A stretch of DNA of 20,702 nucleotides from contig CALKWU010000169.1 in NCBI GenBank assembly GCA_938004015.1, positions 1 to 20,702 on the forward strand, read 5' to 3'. Below the pieces are notes generated by a model. It did no database searches. It saw nothing but the letters and a program-made list of their open reading frames with translations, and was not told the DNA's origin. A program made the position numbers and the translations under genes. Below are positions 8,327 through 15,072 of this stretch, piece after piece. Within the stretch, counting starts at the first letter, position 1. Every line of letters starts with the position of its first letter. Source of the stretch: an uncultured Oceanobacillus sp. (GTDB taxonomy: Bacteria; Bacillota; Bacilli; Bacillales; Amphibacillaceae).

Positions 8327-9316
8327 TCATTTTGATTTTTGCATTTCTTTTTCATATTGCTTGGCGATTTTTTCTTGCGTTTGCAAATATTCCCGCCGTA
8401 ACGCTTTCACCATTTCTTTTAGGGTTTCTCGTTTTTTGATGGCTCCGACACCTTGTCCCGCACCCCAAATATCCTTCCACGCTTTCGCATCCGGATTTCC
8501 GTATTTGGAAAAATCGATCTTCCCTTTTTCCGGAAGCGCCTGCGGGTCGAACCCCGCGTTGACAATGCTTGGGATAAGGTAATTTGCGTGGATTCCACTG
8601 AAAGCCGGAGAATAAATGATATCCGAAATGGTGGAATCGATGATCATTTGCTTGTACTCTTCTTGGGCGCTACTTTCTTCCGTCACGATGAATTTTGTGC
8701 CGATATAAGCGAAGTCAGCCCCTAATGTTTCCGCAACGACAATATCTTCACCCTTGGAAAGCGTTCCGGCGAGCGCAACCGGTCCATCGAAAAATTCCCT
8801 CACTTCATGCATGAAAGCGATCGGATTGAGTCTTCCTCCATGGCCGCCTGCCCCAGCGGCGACAAGGACAAGTCCATCACTCCCTTTTTCCAGCGCTTTT
8901 TTCGCAAACCTCATATCGATCACATCGCTTAAAACAACGCCGCCATAAGGTTTGACGACTTCGACGACCGGACTCGGATCGCCTAATGACGTGATGACAA
9001 GCGGTGGCTTATGTTTTGCGATGAGGGACAAATCTTCTTGAAATCGTTTGTTAGAACGATGGCTGATGAAGTTGACGCCCCAAGGAGCGGGTTCTTTGCC
9101 GTTTTTTGCTTTGATCGCTTGAAGCCCTTCTCTAATCTCCCTCATCCATTCATCGAGTTTTCCCGTCGTCCGGGCATTTAAAGCCGGAAAAGTCCCGATG
9201 ATTCCCGCTTCACATGCTTCCAACACCATTTTCGGGTTGGAGATGAGAAACATCGGAGCCATGATGACCGGCAGTTCGACGCCCTTTTTCAATTTTTCAA
9301 TTGCTTCGTTCGTCAT
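8327..9316 (-). CDS. Nitronate monooxygenase (2-nitropropane dioxygenase family)
   Basis: FMN-dependent TIM-barrel protein of the nitronate monooxygenase/2-nitropropane dioxygenase family, 329 aa. It opens with LPVIMAPMFLISNP (15-28). The flavin/substrate motif AAGAGGHGGR is at 153-162, with the conserved His-159. The phosphate-binding segments ALAGTLSKGEDI (about 181-192) and GADFAYIGTKF (199-209) follow. Such enzymes oxidise alkyl nitronates; close relatives include FabK-type enoyl reductases, so the true substrate is open. I chose the ATG at 9316 because an AAAGGGGG ribosome binding site precedes it, whereas the in-frame ATG at 9352 has none and the family begins at this point. First gene of a three-gene operon with a palindromic operator-like site in its leader. 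Confidence 0.87.
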   Translation of the reverse strand: MTNEAIEKLKKGVELPVIMAPMFLISNPKMVLEACEAGIIGTFPALNARTTGKLDEWMREIREGLQAIKAKNGKEPAPWGVNFISHRSNKRFQEDLSLIAKHKPPLVITSLGDPSPVVEVVKPYGGVVLSDVIDMRFAKKALEKGSDGLVLVAAGAGGHGGRLNPIAFMHEVREFFDGPVALAGTLSKGEDIVVAETLGADFAYIGTKFIVTEESSAQEEYKQMIIDSTISDIIYSPAFSGIHANYLIPSIVNAGFDPQALPEKGKIDFSKYGNPDAKAWKDIWGAGQGVGAIKKRETLKEMVKALRREYLQTQEKIAKQYEKEMQKSK

Positions 9317-9360
9317 TGATCCATTCCCCCTTTGACTTTGGTCGTTGAGCATGGCCGTTT

Positions 9361-9380
9361 GAGTGAATGCTCATTCACTC
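9361..9380. promoter_or_regulatory. Perfect palindrome, TetR/FadR-like operator
   Basis: GAGTGAATG and CATTCACTC form a perfect 9-bp inverted repeat around a 2-nt centre. The core TGAATGCTCATTCA resembles the operator of the Bacillus fatty-acid-degradation repressor FadR (TGAATGA..TCATTCA type), a TetR-family protein. It lies between the candidate promoter and the start codon of the operon, where a bound repressor would block elongation or initiation. The regulator itself is not in the window. Confidence 0.6.
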
Positions 9381-9424
9381 GCCCGCAAAAAAATAAGCAG
9401 TTTACCGAATATTGTATAAATCTG

Positions 9425-9453
9425 ATTCTAAATTTTCATACATTTAAAGTCAA
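9425..9453 (-). promoter_or_regulatory. Candidate sigma-A promoter of the 9316-6581 operon
   Basis: On the minus strand TTGACT (9448-9453) and TAGAAT (9425-9430) are separated by exactly 17 bp; each box has one mismatch to consensus. Initiation would be near 9418, giving a leader of about 100 nt that contains the palindrome at 9361-9380. Confidence 0.55.
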
Positions 9454-9470
9454 GGATAACGTTTCAGTTC

Positions 9471-9499
9471 AGGGTCAAACAGGATTTGTCTTGTTCCAC
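9471..9499. repeat. 33-nt palindromic repeat, decayed copy 2
   Basis: AGGGTCAAACAGGATTTGTC followed by TTGTTCCAC resembles the family with several substitutions and a loss of arm complementarity. It adjoins three better copies. Confidence 0.5.
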
Positions 9500-9506
9500 T
9501 AAAATT

Positions 9507-9539
9507 TGGGTCAATAAGGGACAGTCCCTGATCGTCCCA
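9507..9539. repeat. 33-nt palindromic repeat, copy 3
   Basis: 33 nt with TGGGTC and GTCCCA ends and core AGGGACAGTCCCT. The outer arms are of different types (GGGTC left, GGGAC when the right arm is reversed). Confidence 0.9.
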
Positions 9540-9548
9540 GTTGAAAAA

Positions 9549-9580
9549 TGGGTCATTTGGGGTCTGTCCCTTTTGGCCCA
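9549..9580. repeat. 33-nt palindromic repeat, copy 4
   Basis: TGGGTC left end, TGGCCCA right end, core GGGGTCTGTCCC, 9 nt after copy 3. Mixed GGGTC/GGGCC arms. Confidence 0.88.
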
Positions 9581-9601
9581 TTGTTATGCTAATCCAAAAA
9601 G

Positions 9602-9633
9602 TAGGTCAAACGGGACAGTCCCTGTTTGACCCA
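9602..9633. repeat. 33-nt palindromic repeat, copy 5
   Basis: GGTCAAAC-GGGAC pairs with GTCCC-TGTTTGACC with a single-base bulge, giving a stem of 13 bp. It lies 8 nt beyond the yaaN stop codon. Confidence 0.92.
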
Positions 9634-9641
9634 CATCGATT

Positions 9642-10793
9642 TTATTCTTTCAGTTCGAGCAGTTTTTGTTTCATTTCTTCTTCCATCAAGAGCATTTCTT
9701 TCTCGGCGTGTTTCCGTTTTTCCCGCCCCTCCGCTTGAATCGTAAGGGTTTCTTCGATCGTGGAAATGAGGTCTTCCTGTGTTTTTTTCAATGTTTCGAT
9801 ATCGACTAACCCTCGTTCATTCTCTTTAGCCGTCTCAATCGTGTTTGTCCGCAACAACTCCGAGTTTTTCAACAGGAGATCATTCGTCGTTTGCGACACG
9901 AGTTTTTGCGCTTCCACAGCATTGCGTTGCCGCAACAACGTCAACGCAATGGCGATTTGATTTTTCCACAGTGGAATGGCCGTCAAGATGGAGGACTGGA
10001 TTTTTTCGACAAGCGCTTGGTTCGTGTTTTGGATGAGACGGATTTGCGGCGCACTTTGAATCGTGATTTGCCTGCTCAATTTCAAGTCATGCACCCGCTT
10101 TTCCAACCGGTCGACGAATTGAATGAGGTCGTTCACTTCCTGCACCTTCATTTGATTCCGGCTTTCTTCGGCTTCTTTCTGTAATGCCGGAATCTCTTTC
10201 GTGCGCAATTCCTCGATTTTCACTTCACCGGCCGCAATGAAAATATTCAACGCATCAAAATATTCTTTGTTCTTCAAAAAGAGCTGTTCCAACAATTTAT
10301 TGTCTTTCATCAGTTCGTCCTTGCTGCGGTCGAGCTTCACACTGATGCGGTCGATTTGCGCGCCGGTCTTTTGATATTTGGAAAGGATTTGGTTGACGGA
10401 TTTGGATACCCGATTGAAAATCCGGGAAAAAATACCCCGGTTTTCCGGCATCAATTCATCCGGATCGACTTGTTCCAATTTTTTCATCAAGTCAGATAAA
10501 ATGTTGCCGATTTCACCGACATCATTGTTTTTCACATGATCGAGCATATGGTGGGAAAAATCCATGAGCTTCGCCTGTGCTTCCGTACCGTATTGGGAGA
10601 CGCTCTGCAAATTGCTCGGATCGATTTGTTTCGCAAGTTCCAACGCTTTTTCTTTTTTATCTTCGGGAAGCACATCGACCAATTTTTCCGGTTTTTCTTC
10701 CGTTTCGACGATTTCCGCATCGATGGAATCACTACCGAAAGGATTGGCGAGCAGTTCATCCAGATCCAAATCATGCTTTTTTTCTTCATTCAT
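9642..10793 (-). CDS. yaaN: TelA/YaaN family toxic-anion-resistance-type protein
   Basis: TelA (toxic anion resistance) family protein, 383 aa, close to B. subtilis YaaN in length. It is largely alpha-helical and charged: an acidic N-terminus (LDELLANPFGSDSIDAE), then helical segments containing the conserved FSRIFNRVSKSVNQILSKYQ block (about 126-145), and a long coiled-coil C-terminus rich in Glu/Lys (about 330-383). There is no signal peptide or membrane helix, so it should be cytosolic. TelA proteins are linked genetically to tellurite and cell-envelope stress resistance, but no biochemical mechanism is established. The ATG has GGGAGG at 9 nt and lies 17 nt behind xpaC, the same order as in B. 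subtilis xpaC-yaaN. Both probably share the ECF-type promoter upstream of xpaC. Confidence 0.92.
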   Translation of the reverse strand: MNEEKKHDLDLDELLANPFGSDSIDAEIVETEEKPEKLVDVLPEDKKEKALELAKQIDPSNLQSVSQYGTEAQAKLMDFSHHMLDHVKNNDVGEIGNILSDLMKKLEQVDPDELMPENRGIFSRIFNRVSKSVNQILSKYQKTGAQIDRISVKLDRSKDELMKDNKLLEQLFLKNKEYFDALNIFIAAGEVKIEELRTKEIPALQKEAEESRNQMKVQEVNDLIQFVDRLEKRVHDLKLSRQITIQSAPQIRLIQNTNQALVEKIQSSILTAIPLWKNQIAIALTLLRQRNAVEAQKLVSQTTNDLLLKNSELLRTNTIETAKENERGLVDIETLKKTQEDLISTIEETLTIQAEGREKRKHAEKEMLLMEEEMKQKLLELKE

Positions 10794-10810
10794 TTACATC
10801 TTCCTCCCAT

Positions 10811-11431
10811 TCAATTCGGTTTTTGAATTGTTTTTTTCGCTACATCCAGTTCGAAATGCAACGTATCCACATCATCGCTCAACATGACCTTCAAATCTTT
10901 ATTCACCGTCTGTCCGAGAACGAGAATCATATGACGGGAATCCCGCAACATCTCGTGGATTTCCTTCGACTTCACCTGCTGTTGGGAAAGATAGGCATAT
11001 CTCTCGGCAATTTCGACTAAAGAATCGAGATGTTTATAATAAAACGATTCCGCTTGAAAAAATCGCCGCGGTTGTCGTTTCGTATTTCCATAAATCTTCT
11101 TCACTGTACGCAAAATTTCAAAGTTTTCTTTGGCATACCCTAACTGACGGACTTGGAAAAGCGCCCGTTGCAGACGGACAATTTTCGTTTTCGCTTCTTT
11201 CAAGTTATCCATGACGAACAAATATTCTTTCCTTGTAAGCCCATTCTCTTTCGCATTGCGATAGATTTGCAGTTGTTTCACCGAATAAAACGTCCCTGCC
11301 CCTCCTAAGAGGCCTACACCGATCGACAAAGCCAAACCTTGGTTGAAAGTGAAAAAAGCTATAAGCCAAACGATTGCTGAAGCAGAAAGTGCGGAGGTGT
11401 GACGTATGATCAATTGGAGAAATGCTTTCAT
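10811..11431 (-). CDS. xpaC: XpaC family membrane protein
   Basis: XpaC-family protein, 206 aa from the ATG at 11431, which has AGGAG 7 nt upstream; the reading frame is open for 32 more codons but those lack conservation signs. Two adjacent hydrophobic stretches (about residues 11-50, SASAIVWLIAFFTF and LSIGVGLLGGAGTFY) predict an N-terminal membrane hairpin, followed by a cytosolic charged helical domain (LTRKEYLFVMDNLKEAKTKI onward). The family name comes from a reported effect on hydrolysis of a bromo-chloro-indolyl phosphate substrate; a true phosphatase motif is not evident. Operon partner of yaaN, and the pair probably forms a membrane-associated envelope-stress module (inference). Confidence 0.88.
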   Translation of the reverse strand: MKAFLQLIIRHTSALSASAIVWLIAFFTFNQGLALSIGVGLLGGAGTFYSVKQLQIYRNAKENGLTRKEYLFVMDNLKEAKTKIVRLQRALFQVRQLGYAKENFEILRTVKKIYGNTKRQPRRFFQAESFYYKHLDSLVEIAERYAYLSQQQVKSKEIHEMLRDSRHMILVLGQTVNKDLKVMLSDDVDTLHFELDVAKKTIQKPN

Positions 11432-11497
11432 CGAATCACTCCTATATAAAAGCATGCAACGCAGAAAAGCATAGAGGAAAACTTCCTTACACTTCAT

Positions 11498-11526
11498 ATT
11501 ACGACAGCATGTCCAATTTAGTTTCA
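11498..11526 (-). promoter_or_regulatory. Candidate sigma-W-type ECF promoter of xpaC-yaaN
   Basis: On the minus strand TGAAAC (11521-11526) and CGTAAT (11498-11503) are separated by 17 bp. TGAAAC-N16/17-CGTA is the signature of Bacillus sigma-W and related ECF sigma factors. The site is about 67 nt upstream of the xpaC start. My recollection is that xpaC-yaaN belongs to the sigma-W regulon in B. subtilis, which agrees. Confidence 0.6.
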
Positions 11527-11590
11527 TTTATATTCATTTTACATGAGTTGACCGGAAATAACTACATTAAATTGACCCAAGTGAGGCAGG

Positions 11591-11622
11591 TGGGCCGAAC
11601 AGGGACAGACCCTGATTGACCC
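11591..11622. repeat. 33-nt palindromic repeat, copy 6
   Basis: TGGGCCGAAC-AGGGACAGACCCT-GATTGACCC. Its right-hand 21 nt (11602-11622) are the exact reverse complement of the left part of the next copy, so the two together form a REPIN-like inverted pair. Confidence 0.9.
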
Positions 11623-11631
11623 GTTCTTCGA

Positions 11632-11664
11632 TGGGTCAATCAGGGTCTGTCCCATTTTGTCCCA
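11632..11664. repeat. 33-nt palindromic repeat, copy 7
   Basis: TGGGTCAATC-AGGGTCTGTCCC-ATTTTGTCCCA. Positions 11633-11653 pair perfectly with 11602-11622 across a 10-nt loop. The copy overlaps the 3' end of the DUF3006 gene and supplies its last eight codons and TGA stop. Confidence 0.92.
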
Positions 11665-11903
11665 GTTTGTTTTTGGCGGAGATTTTCAAGCAGTTTTGTC
11701 GATTTGTTTATTTCGTTGTTTCCCAATTCATCGAGGGTGATGAAAACGACAGGGTCTGCTTCCGTCATGAAGACGAGTAGCCAACTGTCTTTTCGGACTG
11801 GCGTGGCAAGTTTTTCTTTCGTAACAGTGATTTCTTCCTGTCGTTCTTCCAGCAAAACCACTGCTTTTTCTCCTTCTATCCGATCGACTACCCCAATCGC
11901 CAT
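11640..11903 (-). CDS. DUF3006 family protein (first paralogue)
   Basis: Protein of 87 aa with the DUF3006 pattern: IGVVDRIEGEKAVVLLEE, then a beta-rich stretch and a LLENLRQK C-terminal helix. It is a paralogue of the gene at 13479, which has ILDRFEGEWAVILIEE and LMDRLRAKG in the same places. The function of the family is unknown; it is often linked to ComEC-like MBL genes, as here. The ATG at 11903 has GGAGG at 5 nt. An alternative in-frame TTG at 11966 has a better AGGAGG at 8 nt and would add a hydrophobic N-terminal segment (HFLFALIIFLLSISEW), making a membrane-anchored 108-aa form. The last residues TGTKWDRP and the stop lie inside a palindromic repeat, so the original C-terminus has been replaced. 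Confidence 0.8.
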   Translation of the reverse strand: MAIGVVDRIEGEKAVVLLEERQEEITVTKEKLATPVRKDSWLLVFMTEADPVVFITLDELGNNEINKSTKLLENLRQKQTGTKWDRP

Positions 11904-12183
11904 ATGTTCCTCCAGCCATTCCGAAATGGACAAAAGGAAAATGATAAGTGCGAACAGGAAGTGCAATTGGCTTTCCTCCTTTTTTTCGATAGAGTGACAC
12001 GAGAAAAATAAAACACTGCGAACTTCTGTGGAACATTCCATTTTTCCACGGCAGTATCGGGAAAATTCATCCTTCACTACAGCAACCTGAGATAAAACTC
12101 AATTTTTGCTTCTTGCAATCTGGCATTCTCCTGTTCATTTTGGTACGCTTAAACTGGCAAATTGACATATAGGGGGAACTTTT

Positions 12184-13482
12184 GTGAAACGGTTGACCAT
12201 AGTATTTTCATTTTTAGCGCTATTGTTTATGGGCGCTTGTGGGGAGACGGCATTAGAGGAAACGTATGACCATGAGGAAAAAGCTGTCTCCTTCATAGAG
12301 AAAGAAGCAACAGCCACGACCGCATCTGCGGAAGAATCGGAAGAAGAACCGGAAGACGAAGAGGACGTGGAGACAGATGAAACAGAAAAAAACAAGGAAG
12401 AAGTTGCTCCACAAAATCTCGATGAACTCCGTGTCCATTACATCGATGTTGGACAAGCCGACGCCACGCTCATCCAATTCCGGGATGGGGATGAACAGTA
12501 TGCCATCTTGTACGATACGGGGGATTGGCGCGGGAACGAGGTTGTCCCATATTTGCAATCCCAAGGCGTCGAATCACTCGACCTCGTCATCGTCAGCCAT
12601 CCTGATGCGGATCATATCGGCCAGTTGGATCAAGTGATGAACCACTTTCCCGTTGATGAAGTTTGGATGTCAGGAAATGAAAGTTCTTCCCAAACATTCC
12701 AGCGAGGAGTCGAGGCGGTTTTGGCAAGTGACGCCAATTATCATGAACCGCGGGCTGGAGAAAGTTTTTCCATTGGGCCGATGGATATCGACATTTTGTA
12801 TCCAGAAAGCATCTCAGGAAAATCCAATGAAGAGTCGATATCCGCTCTTTTCACTTATGGCCATGTGAAATTTGTTTTCACCGGTGATGCCGGACGTAAT
12901 GAAGAAACGTATATGCGAAATCATTTCAACGTTGATGCGGATGTGCTCCATTTAGGGCATCACGGTTCGAAAACATCGAGTGACCCGGCATTCATCGATG
13001 TGGTGGCACCGACGATTGCCATTTACAGTGCAGGAGCAGGAAACAGCTATGGACATCCAAGTCCGGAGGTGGTTGCAACGGTTGAAGATCGGGGAATCGA
13101 GCTTTACGGAACCGATATCCACGGTACCGTTATCGTCACGACGAATGGTGATGCAATCATCAATGTGGAAACGGTGAAAACCGCCGAAACGGCAAAAGCA
13201 AATCCAAGTGGTGGCGGGACAGGTACGGCCAAGTCAGAAAAAAATGACGTGGCGGATTCGGGTAGTAAAGATGAAACTGCAGCGGCCGGGTCTGATTGCA
13301 TTGACATCAATACGGCATCTCTTGATGATTTGCAACAAATCATCCATATCGGACCGGCACGTGCCAATGATTTGATCGAACTCCGACCGTTCCAATCCGT
13401 CGATGACTTGCAGAGAATCAGCGGCATCGGTCCAGCGCGTATTGCAGATATTAAAAATGAAGGGAAAGCGTGTGTACAATGA
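12184..13482 (+). CDS. Lipoprotein with ComEC-type MBL domain and ComEA-type HhH motifs
   Basis: Secreted lipoprotein, 432 aa, GTG start with AGGGGGA at 6 nt. The signal peptide ends in LFMGAC (Cys-19). An acidic linker runs from 20 to about 76. The MBL domain spans about 80-330: VHYIDVGQADATLI (84-97), DTGD (111-114), HPDADH at 139-144, FTGDAG (232-237) with Asp-235, LGHHGS (257-262) and His-291 in GHPSP, the ComEC/Rec2-type set. A Gly/Ser/Lys linker (about 335-370) leads to two helix-hairpin-helix motifs, IHIGPARANDLI (387-398) and ISGIGPARIADI (412-423), as in ComEA. This combines the DNA-binding and putative nuclease parts of the competence machinery without the ComEC channel. A surface DNA-binding phosphodiesterase is a reasonable inference; activity is unproven. 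Coupled by ATGA to the next gene. Confidence 0.9.
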   Translation: MKRLTIVFSFLALLFMGACGETALEETYDHEEKAVSFIEKEATATTASAEESEEEPEDEEDVETDETEKNKEEVAPQNLDELRVHYIDVGQADATLIQFRDGDEQYAILYDTGDWRGNEVVPYLQSQGVESLDLVIVSHPDADHIGQLDQVMNHFPVDEVWMSGNESSSQTFQRGVEAVLASDANYHEPRAGESFSIGPMDIDILYPESISGKSNEESISALFTYGHVKFVFTGDAGRNEETYMRNHFNVDADVLHLGHHGSKTSSDPAFIDVVAPTIAIYSAGAGNSYGHPSPEVVATVEDRGIELYGTDIHGTVIVTTNGDAIINVETVKTAETAKANPSGGGTGTAKSEKNDVADSGSKDETAAAGSDCIDINTASLDDLQQIIHIGPARANDLIELRPFQSVDDLQRISGIGPARIADIKNEGKACVQ

Positions 13483-13736
13483 AAGGTATTTTAGATCGGT
13501 TTGAAGGTGAATGGGCTGTCATTTTGATTGAAGAAAAAAATGAAGAACTGCTTGTAAAAAAATCGGTATTGCCTGCAGGAAGTGAGAAAAACACGATTTT
13601 CAACTTGGTGGAGAAAAATGGGACATATGAAATTGCAGGAATAGATGTCCTCGCCACCAAACAAGCGAAAGAAAAATCCGCTTCATTGATGGATCGATTG
13701 CGGGCAAAAGGTAAAGGGAGCAAATTCAAACGGTGA
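13479..13736 (+). CDS. DUF3006 family protein (second paralogue)
   Basis: 85-aa DUF3006 protein beginning MKGILDRFEGEWAVILIEEK and ending in a basic helix LMDRLRAKGKGSKFKR. The ATG at 13479 overlaps the TGA of the ComEC-like lipoprotein gene as ATGA, so translation is coupled and production with that protein is expected. A GTG at 13470 would add three residues but has no advantage. No signal peptide is present; the protein should stay in the cytoplasm, which is curious for a partner of a secreted lipoprotein. Function unknown. A paralogue is encoded divergently on the other side of the lipoprotein gene. Confidence 0.88.
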   Translation: MKGILDRFEGEWAVILIEEKNEELLVKKSVLPAGSEKNTIFNLVEKNGTYEIAGIDVLATKQAKEKSASLMDRLRAKGKGSKFKR

Positions 13737-13766
13737 TGAGGTTAAGCTCCAAGATGTTCAATCGGG

Positions 13767-13807
13767 ACGGACGATACGGCTCTTTCAAGCCGGCATCGTC
13801 CGTTTTT
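13767..13807 (+). terminator. Rho-independent terminator
   Basis: ACGGACGAT (13767-13775) and CGGCT (13777-13781) pair with AGCCG (13788-13792) and ATCGTCCGT (13795-13803) around a 6-nt loop, followed by a T-run. This is a strong terminator for the ComEC-like lipoprotein/DUF3006 operon, 30 nt after its stop. The opposite strand lacks a U-tract, so it probably does not terminate metA. Confidence 0.9.
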
Positions 13808-13884
13808 CATTGAATTTGGTTGCCGATGATTTTGCATGTAAGTTGCAACAGCACTTCCTTTTGTTGCCTTGAGACTTTCGAAAG

Positions 13885-14793
13885 TTATTCCCAATGATAT
13901 GGCGTTTCTTGATAAACGTAGTAGTTCAGCCAATTGGAAAACAATAGATGTGTATGGGAGCGCCAAGTATTCGGCGGTGATTTTTCCGGGTCGTCATCCG
14001 GAAAATAGTTGACTGGAATGTCGATTTCTTTCCCTTTCTTCAAATCGCGGAAATATTCATCACGAAGCGTCGTCGCATCATATTCGAGATGGCCGGTGAT
14101 CATGATGTTTTTCCGATCGTTTGACAAGATGATGAATGGCGAATCGTCATGCGTCTTAGAAAGAATCGTCAACTCCGGATGGTTTTCGATATCCGCAGTA
14201 CGGACAGTCGTATGTCTGGAATGGGGTGCCAAAAATTCGTCATTGAAACCTTGGACGAGTTTTTCGGTCGGGTCGGCTATGTCATGCGGGAATACACCAA
14301 AATATTTTTTCGGAAGCAAAATTTTCTCGATTCCGTAAAAATGATACAGTGCCGCTTGGGCCCCCCAACATATGTAAAGATTCGACGTCACGTTTTTTTC
14401 CGCCCAATTCATGATTTCCTGAAGCTCTTCCCAATAATCGACTTTTTCGAATTCCATATGTTCAACCGGTGCCCCGGTGATGATCAAACCGTCGAATTTG
14501 CGTGATTTTATCTTTTCAAACGTCGTATAAAACGTATCCAAATGGTAATTGCTGACGTTTTTCGATTCGTATGTCGCTGTCCGCATGAATGTGATATTCA
14601 CTTGCAATGGTGTGTTTCCAAGCAAGCGTAACAACTGGAGTTCCGTTTTTTCTTTTTCCGGCATGAGGTTCAGAATCAAGATGTTGAGCGGACGGATGTC
14701 TTGCGTACGTGCCCGTTCTTCATCCATGACGAATATCTTTTCCTTTTTCAATGTTTCAATGGCAGGCAAATCTTTCGGTACATTGATCGGCAA
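13885..14793 (-). CDS. metA: Homoserine O-acetyltransferase MetA
   Basis: MetA family acyltransferase, 302 aa, full length. It activates homoserine for methionine synthesis. Key residues are at canonical numbers: catalytic Cys-142 (YICWGAQAA), His-235 and Glu-237 (TGHLEYD). The acyl-CoA selectivity position is Glu-111 in GAPVEHMEFE; Glu here is known to specify acetyl-CoA, while Gly specifies succinyl-CoA, so this is an acetyltransferase. The start is TTG at 14793 (protein MPINVPKDLPAIETL, the usual family beginning) with an AGGGGAGAGAAGGG purine tract upstream. The gene stands alone. I see no S-box (SAM riboswitch) in the short upstream region, which is filled by palindromic repeats. Confidence 0.95.
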   Translation of the reverse strand: MPINVPKDLPAIETLKKEKIFVMDEERARTQDIRPLNILILNLMPEKEKTELQLLRLLGNTPLQVNITFMRTATYESKNVSNYHLDTFYTTFEKIKSRKFDGLIITGAPVEHMEFEKVDYWEELQEIMNWAEKNVTSNLYICWGAQAALYHFYGIEKILLPKKYFGVFPHDIADPTEKLVQGFNDEFLAPHSRHTTVRTADIENHPELTILSKTHDDSPFIILSNDRKNIMITGHLEYDATTLRDEYFRDLKKGKEIDIPVNYFPDDDPEKSPPNTWRSHTHLLFSNWLNYYVYQETPYHWE

Positions 14794-14868
14794 AGCCCTT
14801 CTCTCCCCTCTGTATATTTATAATAAAATCATTATAAATAGTAATGGGTGAAACAGCAACCCCTGTTT

Positions 14869-14899
14869 TGGGTCAAATGGGGTTTGTCTATTTTGTCCG
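14869..14899. repeat. 33-nt palindromic repeat, decayed copy 8
   Basis: TGGGTCAAATGGGGTTTGTC followed by TATTTTGTCCG: an intact left half and a worn right half. Confidence 0.7.
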
Positions 14900-14918
14900 C
14901 TTCTACTAGTCGGGGGCT

Positions 14919-14951
14919 TGGGACAAATTGGATCTGTCCCTGTTTGTCCCA
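14919..14951. repeat. 33-nt palindromic repeat, copy 9
   Basis: TGGGACAAAT left end and GTTTGTCCCA right end, both GGGAC-type arms; core TGGATCTGTCCC carries a substitution. Two nt separate it from the next copy. Confidence 0.85.
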
Positions 14952-14953
14952 TT

Positions 14954-14987
14954 TGGGTCAAACGGGGTCTGTCCCCGTTCTGACCCA
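14954..14987. repeat. 33-nt palindromic repeat, copy 10
   Basis: TGGGTCAAACGGGG and CCCCGTTCTGACCCA pair with one extra base, giving a stem of about 13 bp; core GGGGTCTGTCCCC. Together with copies 8 and 9 it fills the metA-lipoprotein intergenic region. Confidence 0.92.
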
Positions 14988-15003
14988 TTTCTGAGACTTG
15001 GAA

Positions 15004-15037
15004 ACTATTTTCCCGAATCTGGGGAATAGTATATAAT
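15004..15037 (+). promoter_or_regulatory. Candidate promoter and inverted repeat before 15073 lipoprotein
   Basis: TATAAT at 15032-15037 is a perfect -10; a -35 at the right distance is poor (TTTCCC). An inverted repeat, ACTATT..CCC (15004-15014) against GGGGAATAGT (15021-15030), fills the spacer region, as an operator would. Confidence 0.4.
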
Positions 15038-15072
15038 AGAGATTACTACCAAATGTTGAGGGGGAGTAACCC

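Noticed and set aside
9317..9352. Upstream ATG for the nitronate monooxygenase
   Set aside because: No ribosome binding site precedes it and it would put coding sequence close to the operator palindrome; the ATG at 9316 has AAAGGGGG.
13874..13885. ACTTTCGAAAGT palindrome at the metA stop as a terminator
   Set aside because: The stem is only 6 bp with no loop and no U-run after it on the minus strand.
14794..14990. S-box (SAM) riboswitch before metA
   Set aside because: The region is short and taken up by three palindromic repeats; no K-turn or conserved S-box core is recognisable.
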